Below, piece after piece: positions 50,024-61,530 of a stretch of 64,000 nucleotides of DNA. Each line of letters opens with the position of its first letter. Position 1 is the first letter of the stretch. Source of the DNA: Allium sativum (lineage: Eukaryota > Streptophyta > Magnoliopsida > Asparagales > Amaryllidaceae); NCBI GenBank assembly GCA_030737875.1, contig CM060923.1:34092501-34156500 (forward strand), in the 5' to 3' direction. The position numbers were made by a program, and so were the translations under genes. The notes beneath the pieces were generated by a model. That model was not told the DNA's origin. It saw only the letters and a program-made list of their open reading frames with translations, and did not search any database.

Positions 50024-52528
50024 TGTGACGGCCCGCCCCGCACCAGCCGACATTTCCCATAAAAGTGCGTTGTGCCGATGTCCAACTAGTACGGGACGGT
50101 CGCCAAAGGAAAGAAAAAGAATAGAACTTACTGGTGAACTAAAAAGAACCTGTAGAATGTCTCACAGCGCGAGGAATAAAATATAATAATAACATACTTG
50201 ACATAAAACAGGTGAGACAGTGCATAAGCTAAACCTAAACATCATAGCAGTGGAAAATCCAAATACAGCTTATGTTCCACATCATCATTATTAAACCTTT
50301 AAAACTGTCTCTAAAGCAAAAGAAAGGAAAGGTACACTACTAATGCCCAAAGTAGTGACCAACAGCGATACAGGGAGAATATCTATATATATCATATGTG
50401 GAAGCCTCCTGCTCGTCTCCGGTATAGCTACTCGTGGTTCACCAGCTAACCTGTCTCTAGTCAGCTCGTGAGAGCACCCAGAGTAATAAGAAGAGACATA
50501 AAACTCTGGGTCAGACAAAAGTCTGGTATGAGCGATAAGCAGCAAAACAGAACAATAACAGGTATACTATACCATACCTGAACCTGCAACCAAAGAGTTA
50601 GCACTACATACTGTACAATACTCTAAGGTGCCACTAACATATGGTGTAAAGAATACGGGGTTGGGGTGTGCATGTCATAGTGATGGCAAACAAATCAAGC
50701 ATAGCAACCATCCTCACATCTCTCACTCAGTGCGTAAAGCATACGATATCCACCTCTTTGATCACTAGACCCATCGAGGTAACGACGGAGTTCGACTTGT
50801 ATAACTACTGCTACCACCAAGCTTATCCCATGGGATCATGACCAAACCTTTTCAAATGACCCCACTTCATTGGTCTATAGCCCACTAGTCGTACCTATGC
50901 CACTGTGGCCCTGACTCCGTTCACGTACCTCTCATACATAGTGATCCAAAGTCATAGACATCGACAACCCCTTAGCACATGTCCCGCAGTAAAGACCAAC
51001 TCATGAAGTTAACTCGTTGGTTCCCAACTGGATCCTGAGTTCTACTTCCTATTTGGACTTCCTTTGCATCTCGGGTTTTAGTCGAGTTGGAGTTGGTCTT
51101 CAAAAGAGTCGTCGCGTAGAAGTAGCTTAAGTCTGGTTCGGTTCGGCTATACATCATCTTTAGATTTCTCGTTCAGTTCGGTTCCTCTGGTTTGGCTCGG
51201 GTCTCCCCATCCGGTTCGGATTCCCCATCGTGGTTTGGCTCAACTCCTTCACTCGGCTCAGTTCGGACGCCACTCTCCAACTCGGTTCGGTTCGGGTGCC
51301 TCTCTCGCTTCGGTTCGGTTCATGTAGATCTGATCCCACACCTTCCTGTCGTTCCGATCCGACCCCAACTCCACTCGGTTTTAATGGCCTTCCTTTTTGC
51401 CCTTGCATCCTCTTGTGTTAGGTTCCGGTCCGATCCGTACTCTCTTGCCCAGTCCACCGATCCGATCCGAGCCCCATATCCGATCCGACCCGAAACCGTG
51501 CACAACTTTCTGCAACTTTTTCCAGCAACTGTTTTATGCCATTCGACGGCGTTTTCGGCTAATCTATCTTTTCTAAATAATAACAAATCATTCCAAACAG
51601 TCATAGAAACATGTATAATCAACCACAAACACCAAAGCAATAATTTGATAGGTTAAAACGGATCAAACATAACCAAAATCCCATATTTTCCCTTAAGCAT
51701 GTTTAAGCAAAACAAATGATAGGATTAGTAAAACTTAATCAAATTATCCAAATTTTCTAACAGAGGCCTAAAACAATATTTCGAAATTTTTAAATATTTT
51801 TCCAGAATTTAATCATGCTTAAATTCGCTAATTAACACTAATTACCCTTAATTAACCATAATTAGTGAGGAACTATGCAAATCACTCACCGTTGCTACAA
51901 ATAGAATATCAAATCTGAAATGAATCTCTGTTTGGGCACGAATACCAAGGCTATACAGTAGTTCTACCTTGATTCTTGTGCTAATCCTCTTTGATTTGAT
52001 GTAGATTTGGCTTAATTAGCGATTAGAAGGTGATTTGGGGTGTTTTAGCAAAGTGGAGGCCATTGCTAGGGTTCTAAGAATGAAAGTGGTGGCTGTGAAA
52101 GTGAGAAAAAGGGTGTTCTCTAAACCCTAACAGCCCTTAAATACTCCAAATCTCGAAATTCCCCTTTGGGCCTAGCAGTTAATCACCCGGTTAAGCCCAA
52201 TTTAAGCTGTTTTTCACCCTCTGAAACTTGTTTCAACCATATCTCCCAAACGGTGAGTCCGTTTGGCTAATGTGACCACTCTACGGAAAGGTAAATCATT
52301 ATTCGAATCTAATGGAAGTGGTTTCAGGTCAAAACTCCTTCCCAATCAAAAGTTATGGCCGAAACAAGATCAGCTATGGGTAAAACAGTCATTTAAAAAT
52401 TGGTAAAATCATGAACATGGGAAATGACTCCAATAGTCGTCTCCCAAAGTTACATGACCATACGACTTCGTATGTGAAAGAAATAAATATTCTACGATCC
52501 TTCGATGCGTAGAATGCGGGTCGTTACA
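50024..52528 (-). repeat. 3' LTR of the minus-strand chromovirus
   Basis: 2505 bp; on the minus strand TGTAACGACCCGC...CCGTCACA. TATTTAAG box near 52138-52144 (minus strand). A CpG-rich TTCGG-repeat region covers about 51130-51500. Confidence 0.92.
51130..51500. repeat. TTCGG/GGTTCGG-rich segment in the LTR
   Basis: Many copies of GGTTCGG and related CTCGG, TCCGATCCGA units in about 370 bp. The same region is at about 58378-58735 in the other LTR. Several long frames on both strands here reflect biased composition, not genes. Confidence 0.8.
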
Positions 52529-52541
52529 CTCCCCCTTAAGA
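52529..52541 (-). promoter_or_regulatory. Polypurine tract of the minus-strand chromovirus
   Basis: The minus strand reads CTTAAGGGGGAG directly before TGTAACGACC at 52528. Confidence 0.85.
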
Positions 52542-52680
52542 AATTTCATCCCTGAAATTCTTTAACCCAAAACATACAAAGGATCCCCATGCCTACCAGC
52601 CACATACAACAATCAAACATACAAAACAAACAAAACAAGCCTATCCTAGCATGCGGAAAGACTAAATCGAAACTGAAATC

Positions 52681-53890
52681 TTACCAGGCGAAGAGTTCTG
52701 GATACGTCTTCCTAATGCACTCCTCTGTCTCTCAAGTACAGTCATTCTCATTCTCGCCCCACTGAACTTTGACTAATTTCACCGCCTTCCTTCGAAGTTG
52801 CTTCGTATCGTTCCCAACAATACGCATAGGCTTGCGGTTCCCAACCGCCTCGGGTTCAACTTCGATATCATCCAACTGATCAGGTGAATTAGTCACATCT
52901 GGGTCGTGTACGAACTTCCTTAACTGGGAAACATGAAATACATTGTGAACTCCTGCCATCTTCTATGGTAATTCAACTTTATATGCCAAATTCCCAATTT
53001 GCTCGAGAACTGGGAATGGTCCAATAAATCTTGGTGCTAACTTTCCTCTCCTGCCAAATCATATCACGCTCTTCAACGGAGAAATCTTGACTAACACCAA
53101 GTCGCCAATAGAGAACTTTAATTCTCTTCTCCTCTTATCAGCGTAACTCTTCTGCCTATCTTGGGCAGCCTTCATTCGTTGTTGGATAACCTTAATCTTA
53201 GTTGAAGTTTCTCTTATCACATCTGGTCCAAGCACAAACTTCTCACCAGTTTCTAACCAACATGTCGGTGAGTTACACGGTCTTTCGTACAAAGCTTCAA
53301 ACGGAGCCATACCAATACTGGATTGATAACTATTATTATATGCAAACTCTACTAGATGCAAATGGTCATCCCATGATCCACCAAAGTCTAATATGCAAGC
53401 TCTCAAGAGATCTTCTAATACTCGATTCACCCTCTCTGTCTGTCCGTCGGTTTGAGGATGATACACGGTACTGAGATGTAATTCTGATCCTAACGCCTCT
53501 TGTAAGTTCTTCCAAAATCCATTAGTGAACAACGGATCTCGGTCACTCACAATGCCTTTGGGTATTCCTTGAAATCTCACTGCCCACTTTACATATAGTT
53601 CAGCTAACTTAGCTGTCGTTCTATTCGACTTGATGGGTATGAATCTTGCACTCTTGGTCAATTGGTACACAATCACCCAAATGCTATCATGGCCCGATCT
53701 AGTCCTTGGTAACCCATCAATGAAATCCATTGAGACTTGTTCCCATTTCCATTCTGGAATCTCTAATGGTTGCAACAAACCACTAGGCTTCTTTTGCTCA
53801 GCTTTAACTAGCTGGTAATTCATGCATTTGGATATAAACTTCCCAACGTCTCTTTTCATCTCTTCCCAGTAGTAGGTCTGCTTCATGTCT
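52681..53890 (-). pseudogene. Integrase and chromodomain part of the broken polyprotein
   Basis: The frame runs from [14 protein letters not shown] through the integrase core ([33 protein letters not shown] all present). It is cut by TGA at 53059-53061 (after SPLKSV) and TAG near 52963, then by TGA at 52732-52734 where the intact relative has Trp in the chromodomain (DATWE). After that the frame ends at TAA 52681-52683. One zinc-region residue differs from the relative at 25693 (CMNYQL against CIVCQQ), a likely loss of an HHCC cysteine. Not functional as it stands. Confidence 0.88.
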
Positions 53891-55538
53891 CGGTACCCTT
53901 GTTACCACTGGGATGTATAGTCAGTTTTGAGTGATGACATTCTCTAAGCACTTCATCTCTCAATCCATTGACATTGGGTACAACTAGTCTTCCATTCTTT
54001 CTAAGACATCCATTTCGATCAAGCCCATACTTGCTCATCTCTTCATCGATTCCCATCTCTAACTTTGAGATGATTTCCAATAGGTTAGGATTGTCCCTCT
54101 GACTGGAACCAATCCGCTCAATCAAAGTGAGTCTGATCGTCAAACTTGCTAACATTTCTGGATCCAATTGACACTTTAGTCTGAAATCATACCCCGCGAT
54201 GTACTCCAGTTGCTTCCATTCTAGAAACATAGCCCCTAAACTGGCATGTCTTCTACTCAATGCATCAGCTACCGCATTGCCCTTTCCTGGTGTGTATGCG
54301 ATATCGAAATCATAGGAAGCTAAGAATTCTAACCATCTTTGCTGTCGGAGATTTAGATCCTTCTGAGAGAAGAGATACTTTAACGATTTATGATCGGTAA
54401 ACAACCCGAATCTTTCTCCCAAGAGATAATGTCTCCACAACTTCAATGCGAACACGATCGCTGCCAATTCCAAATCATGGGTAGGATATCTTTTCTCTTG
54501 CGGTTTCAGTTGCCAACTTGCATAAGCTACAACCCTACCTCCTTGCATCAGTACAGCACCTAGTCCGGTACTACATGCATCTGTATATATTGTCATCTCT
54601 TCGTTCCCCTTAGGAATGACTAACACTGGTGCACATATCAACTTTTTATTTAGGCTCTTGAATGCATTCTCGCACTTTTCGTCCCAGATGAAAGCTTGAT
54701 TCTTCTTAGTCAACTGAGTCAACAGTGTTGCTATCTTGGAGAAGTCTTGGATAAACTTACAATAATATCCAGCTAACCCCAAGAAACTTCTTATGTCCGT
54801 TGCATTCTTGGGCGTAGACCAATCTTGTATCGTAGCCACTTTCGCAGGGTCCACGGCGATACCATTTTCTGAAACAACATGGCCCAAGAATCTCACTTCC
54901 CTTCTCCAGAAGTGACACTTAGAAAACTTTGCTTTCAATTGGTGTTTGCTCAACACCTCCATCACTATCCTCAAGTGTTCCTCGTGTTCTTCCTCTGTCC
55001 TTGAATAAACAAGTATATCGTCCACGAACACAAGAACAAATTTATTTAACGGATCTCTGAATACCCTATTCATAAGATCTACAAAATATGCTGGTGTATT
55101 GGTCAACCCGAATGGCATGACCAACCACTCATAAAATCCAGACGGCGTCCGAAAGGCCGTTTTAGCTATACTTTCAGCTTCCACTCTAAGCTGATGAAAA
55201 CCTGCTGCGAGATCCAACTGGGAGAATACTCTCGTGCCACCCAACTGATCAATCAAATCATCTATCTGCGGTAGAGGATACTTATTCTTCCTTGTCACCT
55301 TGTTCAATTCGCGGTAGTCCACACACAATCGAAGGGAACCATCTGCCTTGGTAGCAAACACAACTGGTGCTCCCCACTCAGAAACACTTCTTCTGATAAA
55401 TCCCTTCCTCAAAAGATCGCTCACTTGCACCCCGAGCTCTCGCTGCTCCCTTGGCGCCATACGACGAAGTGGAATCACTATAAGTCTGGCATCTTTAACC
55501 AAATCAATACGGAACTCAATCTCTCGGTGTGGTGGACG
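53883..55538 (-). pseudogene. Reverse transcriptase-RNase H part of the broken polyprotein
   Basis: After TGA at 55539-55541 an open frame continues down to 53883. It holds the RT fingers and palm ([32 protein letters not shown]) and RNase H ([25 protein letters not shown]), then enters the integrase zinc region ([14 protein letters not shown]). A one-base loss near 53893 shifts the frame to that of the integrase segment. The RT active-site aspartates are intact. Confidence 0.9.
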
Positions 55539-57062
55539 TCAGGTCACTTCCTCGACGACGTACGGATACTGGCCAACCCCGGGCACATCTGGAAACTCAT
55601 CATGCAGGATGTCGAGGGAATTTAGAAAACTAGCCATTACCCCATCATTAGGTAGACCACCAAACACTACCCTCCGTCCATCATCCCCTCTAACTATCAC
55701 CAAAAATCCCTCACAGTCTACCACCACCCCGTATCTTTGGAGCCAATCGACTCCCAAAATAATGCCAAACCCAGTAAAGCCCAAAACAAAGCAATCACAA
55801 ACAAACATGCATCCATGACTCGATAAGACCACATTACGATAAATCATGCTAAGGCTAGTCGAACCACTAATCGGGTTCGTCACTACTAAAGGTCTATCGA
55901 CAATCTCGGGCTCCAATCCCAACCTATCTACCAGGTCACTAGATATGAAGGAACTGGAAGCTCCGGTATCAAACAATACTCGAACAGGAACATCATAAAC
56001 AGAAAGCGTACCTTGGATAACAACATTCTTTCCTTTCTCCACCGCAGTTGGGGCATTCGACGAAGAAGGAACAACATTGATAGCATATGCTTTCGCAATC
56101 TGCTTTTCCTTAGGGGGTTGCGGACACTTGTCCTTGTGATATCCCACTTAGCCACAGTTGAAGCACTTCCTATCCGCTGGCTTGGCCCGACATTCTTTGG
56201 CATAGTGGCCCTTCTTACCACAACTGAAACACTCAACATCTTTCTTATTCTTTTTCTTCTGGCCATCCTTGGTCTGATTCTGCTTTCTCTTATTCTGAGA
56301 ACCATTCTTGCCTCCACCGCTTGCTTGCGGCTTTGGCTCCTCTGCAGATGCAACCTCAGTCTTCGACTTAGGGTAAAGTCTTTCCGATCTTAAAGCTTTT
56401 CCCACAATCGATTCAAACGTCTCATCGATATGGTTAATAAGCCTTTCCCCCAAGTACTGATCCAAACCTGTTATAAACTTCTCATTCTTCTTCTCGGGAG
56501 TGTCAATGAGGGATAATCCATACTTCGATAAAGTATCGAATTCTGCAACGTACTCCGAGACTGCCCTACCATTCTGCTTGAGCTCCAAGAATTTCCTAAA
56601 TAACTCTGACTTCTGGGCAGCTGGGATAAATTTATCGCTAAAGCGGGTCTTAAACTGATCCAAAGTAACATGATCCTCGGGAGTAGCTACCTTCATAGTA
56701 TTCCACCAATTCATTGCCCGCCCTTGCAGCTGACGGGATGCTAGTTTTCTCTTCATCGCATACTCGATACCCAAGTCATCGAAGATACGCTCGCAGCTAT
56801 CTAACCAATCCTGAACATCCGTAGCCGACTCCGTTCCATGGAACTGCTTCCCACTAAGACTAGTATAATCCTTGTTCAGCTTGGCGAAATCGGCCCTAGG
56901 CGCCTACACCGCTGGACCACCATCACCATTTGCAACATTAGGGACTGCTTTTTGAACATCTCTAAGCATCTCTCTCATGAAGTCAGTGAATATAGTCCTC
57001 ATGTCAGGAGCATTCCCATTATTAGCTCCTCTACCAGTACCCCTCGTATATCGGCTCAACGT
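55539..57062 (-). pseudogene. Gag and protease part of the broken polyprotein
   Basis: Reading starts near 57060 (RYTRGTGRG), where no ATG is in frame. TAG at 56904-56906 interrupts just before APRADFAKLNKDY. The Gag domain follows (LQGRAMNWWNTMKV, FKTRFSDKFIP), with a first knuckle CFSCGKKGHYAKEC. A second knuckle is split by TAA at 56148-56150 (CFNCG-stop-VGYHKDKC). The protease keeps DTGAS (LFDTGASSSFIS) and its flanking region, ending at TGA 55539-55541. Confidence 0.88.
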
Positions 57063-57251
57063 TCAATCTGTAAAGAGAAACGATTAACCATCCTGTTTGT
57101 GGTGTCAGTGCAGTGCGACTTCATCCTTAGCTATACTAATAGTATACACATATATATATAGCTTTTGAAAACCAAAATAATCACAATTACACACTCTTAT
57201 ATACGTATTATCTCTCCCTGGTGTCTTTCCCTAGGTTAATTACGCAACCTC

Positions 57252-57263
57252 GCTCTGATACCA
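57252..57263 (-). promoter_or_regulatory. Primer-binding site of the minus-strand chromovirus
   Basis: The minus strand reads TGGTATCAGAGC, two bases after the 5' LTR end at 57266. Confidence 0.9.
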
Positions 57264-57265
57264 AG

Positions 57266-59752
57266 TGTGACGGCCCGCCCCGCACCAGCCGACATTTCCC
57301 ATAAAAGTGCGTTGTGCTGATGTCCAACCAGCACGGGATGGTCGCCAAAGGAAGGAAAAAGAAGAGAAATTACTGGTGAACTTACAAAGAACCTGTAAAA
57401 TATCTCACAGCGTGAGGAATAAAATATAATAATAACATACTTGACATAAAACAGGTGAGACAGTGCATAAGCTGAAACTAAACATCATACCAGTGGAAAA
57501 TCCAAATACAGCTTATGTTCCACATCATCATTATTACAACTTTAAAACAGTCTCTAAAGCAAAAGAAAGGAAAGGTACACTACTAATGCCCAAAGTAGTG
57601 ACCAGCAGCGACATAAGGAGAATATCTATATATATCATATATGGAAGCCTCCTGCTCGTCTCCGGTACAACTACTCGTGCTTCACCAGCTAACTTATCTC
57701 TAGTCTGCTCGTGAGAGCACCCAGAGTAATAAGAAGAGACATAAAACTCTGGGTCAAACAAAAGTCTGGTATGAGCGATAAGCAGCAAAACAGAACAATA
57801 ACAAGTATACTAAACCATACCTGAACCTGGACCTGCAACCAAAGAGTTAGCACTACATACTGTACAATACTCTAAGGTTCCATTAACATATGGTGTAAAG
57901 AATATGGGGTTGGGGTGTGCATGTCATAGTGATGGCAAACAAATCAAGCATAGCAACCATCCTCACATCTCTCACTCAGTGCGTAAAGCATACGATATCC
58001 ACCACTTTGATCCTAGACCCATCGAGGTAATGACGGAGTTCGACTTGTACAACTACTGCTACCACCAAGCTTATCCCATGGGATCATGACCAAACCTTTT
58101 CAAATGACCCCATTCATTGGTCTATAGCCCACTAGTCGTACCTAGGCAACTGTGGCCCTGACTCCGTTCACGTACCTCCCATACATAGTGATCCAAAGTC
58201 ATAAACATCGACAACCCCTTAGCACACGTCCCGCAGCAAAGCCCAACTCATGAAGTTAACTCGTTGGTTCCCAACTGGATCCTGAGTTCTACTTCCTATT
58301 TGGACTTCCTTTGCATCTCGGGTTTTAGTCGAGTTGGAGCTGGTCTTCAAAAGAGTCATCGCGTAGAAGTAGCTTAAGTCTGGTTCGGTTCGGCTATACA
58401 TCATCTTCAGATTTCTCGTTCAGTTCGGGTCCTCTGGTTTGGCTCGGGTCTCCCCATCCGGTTCGGTTCCCCATCGTGGTTTGGCTCAACTCCTTCATTC
58501 GGTTCGGTTCGGACGCCACTCTCAAACTCGGCTCGGTTCGGGTGCCTCTCTCGCTTCGGTTCACGTAGATCCGATCCCACACCTTCCTGCCGTTCCGATC
58601 CGACCCCAACTCCACTCGGTTTTAATGGCCTTCCGTTTTTCCCTTGCATCCTCTTGTGCCAGGTTCTGGTTCGATCCGTACTCTCTTGCCCAGTCCACCG
58701 ATCCGAGCCCCATATCCGATCCGACCCGAAACCCTTCATAACATTTTCCAGCAACTGTTTTACGCCATTCGACGGTGTTTTCGGCTAATCTATCTTTTCT
58801 AAATAATCACAAATCATTACAAACAGTCACAGCAACATGTATAATCAACCATAAACACCAAAACAATAATTTGATAGGTTAAAACGGATCAAACATAGCC
58901 AAAATCCCATATTTTCCCTTAAGCATGTTTAAGCAAAACAAATGATAGGATTAGTAAAACTTAACCAAATTATCCAAATTTTCTAACAGAGGCCTTAAAC
59001 AATATTTCAAAAAATTTAAATATTTTTCCAAAATTTAATTATGCTTAAATTCGCTAATTAACACTAATTACCCTTAAGTAAGCATAATTAGTGAGGAACT
59101 ATGCAAATCACTCACCTTTGCTACAAATAGAATATCAAATCTGAAATGATTCTCTGTTTGGGAGCGAATACCAAGGCTATACAGTAGTTCTACCTTGATT
59201 CTTGTGCTAATCCTCTTTGATTTGATGTAGGTTTGGCTTAATTAGCGATTGGAAGGTGATTTGGGGTGTTTTAGCAAGTGGAGGCCATTGCTAGGGTTCT
59301 AAGAATGAAAGTGGCAGCTGTGAAAGTGAGAAAAAGGGTGTTCTCTGAACCCTAACAGCCCTTAAATACTCCAAATCCCGAAATTCCCCTTTGGGCCTAG
59401 CTGTTAATCACCCGGTTAAGCCCAATTAAGCTGTTTTTCACCCCCTGAAATTGTTTCAGCCATATCTCCCAAACGGTGAGTCCGTTTGACTAATGTGACC
59501 ACTCTACGAAAAGATAGACCATCATCCGGATCTAATGGAAGGGGTTCCAGGTCAAAACTCCTTCCGAATCAAAAATTATGGCTGAAACAAGATCAGCTAG
59601 GGGTAAAACGGTCATTTAAAAATTGGTAAAAATCATGAACATGGGAAATGACCCCAATAGTCGTCTCCCAAAGTTACATGAAAATACGACTTCATATGTG
59701 AAAGAAATTAATATTCTACGATCCTTCGATGCGTAGAATGCGGGTCGTTACA
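57266..59752 (-). repeat. 5' LTR of the minus-strand chromovirus
   Basis: 2487 bp, homologous end to end with 50024-52528 and with many scattered substitutions. TATTTAAG box at about 59362-59369 (minus strand). Confidence 0.92.
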
Positions 59753-59757
59753 TATTA

Positions 59758-61530
59758 GTTGACCGGAATGCTGCATCATGCATTAGCATATGTAAAGAAG
59801 GTCAGCGACAGTTTCCACCTCTACAAAAGTTGAAATTTTTGTTGTTTTATACAAAGTGGAGGGAAAACAAAATTATACTAAAACTATAATTTCCCCTCAA
59901 GTTCATGTGAATAACAAAACTTCTTTACATCCAAAATATATAAAAAAAAAAGTTCAAATATCCATCTTCTTTTATTCCATTTTTTTTACAGTTCCTACGA
60001 TTTTAAGATTCCAATTCACATCTATATTTACAGTTTTTAAGATTCATAAATCTGCATTGAAAAACACAATTTATACAGCTATTCACTTTCCAATTTGATG
60101 CCAATTTGGTATTCATTTTGATATTTAAGTTGAAAGTACTATAAAAGAAATTACCTTCCTCTTGTGGATTGAAGATTGTAGACTCGTCTAAGCTACACGG
60201 TAGTGGTTACGTGCTAGGATGTTGATTGCTGGCATCATGTGCAGCGGCTGTTAGCGTTCCAAGTCCTAGGTCCAAAACGTAATTTCTTAAAAATGTTTCC
60301 TTAATGTGTAAAATATAAAAATCTACTTTCTCTCTTTCTTTGTGAGAGTTTTATAAACTCCAGTTACCACATCAGTAGCTGCATTTTATTTGGAAGGGTA
60401 AACATGAATTATTGTGGCAGAACATAACTCTTAAAAAGTTGGGTAAGGCACAGACATTAGATTCCTATATATGGACTTTTTACCTGAATATGTAATAATA
60501 AAATTGATGCACATAATTGGTATTATTTAACTTTGGAATATAGTTGAATGAAACGCCAGCAGCTATCTAGAAGCAATATTAAATAGATGCAACACCGATT
60601 ATATGCATTGACTACTTCATATAATATACATGTATAGGCAGTTTCTACTTTATTTTATATGTGAAACTGATTACCTTAGTGATATGACTGCTCACAATTG
60701 AATGTATATCAATGCATAAAAATAGTCTTTGTCTTACAATTTGACAAAATTTTAAACCTTAAATAGGAAAAGTTGATGGCATGAGTCTTAGTGTATGTAT
60801 CATGCTTTGTGCAAAGTGGTAGCATGTTAGGCATAAAAAAGTTAAGACAGATGTAGTAGCTATACACTTAGATACATGTTTATAATCGAAGTTCCATTGT
60901 ACGATTGGCTTCCAATACTTGAATAGTATTGAAAATGATTGTTTCTTCTATAATAGCTAGGAGAATAATGTAATAAAACAAATTATTTTTTTAATGTTTG
61001 AGTTGCTGACATGGAACCATCGTTTATCTAAGAATTTCCCTTAAAAATATAAATATAAATCAGTAAGCCTTCTTTTCTTATCCTATAGCCTTCTGCACAT
61101 CTTTTGTATGTTAGGATTATGCCTAGTGGGATTAGCTGAACATGCTCTATATCACTAAGCTGAAAATACAAAAACTTTAACATCATGCAATATACTATAT
61201 AGAAGGCGTTAGGATAATCATTAATAGTAAATAATAGAATAGACAAACTCGATGACATTTTCATTGGAAAAATTACAGTTTTCCTATGAATGTATGAGCT
61301 TACCTATGTAAAAAGCTATCTTCCAATATACTATTGTTTCCTAATCTTCATTTAAAAAATGATTGGCTAGAGAATGCATTTGAAGCTTTATTGACTTCAT
61401 AAGTTCCATTAAGGAAACCTAAATGTCTTATTAGGAAGATAGGTAATGTTGGAGGTATTAGAAAGTGGTCTACCTGCAACCATAATACATTCATAATTTA
61501 ATGTTTACATACAAAGCGTATCATAGATTG
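59758..61530. other. Unassigned AT-rich sequence, right of the minus-strand chromovirus
   Basis: Continues 48656-50023 after removal of the insertion. I see no conserved protein motif, no clear repeat and no RNA gene in it. Confidence 0.5.

Larger units (their letters stand above)
50024..59752 (-). mobile_element. Minus-strand Tekay/Del-type chromovirus, coding region degenerate
   Basis: LTRs 50024-52528 and 57266-59752 flank an internal region with primer site, broken gag-pol and polypurine tract. A perfect target duplication, TATTA, lies at 50019-50023 and 59753-59757. The Gag-Pol order and chromodomain-like end match the element at 25693, but the sequence is a different family. The LTRs differ at many single bases and several small indels, so it is older than the other two complete insertions. 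Confidence 0.93.

Noticed and set aside
51160..51656. Long frames on both strands in the CpG-rich LTR block, for example 51192-51656
   Set aside because: Frames are long because the TTCGG repeat lacks stop codons. Protein is compositionally biased and sits in an LTR.
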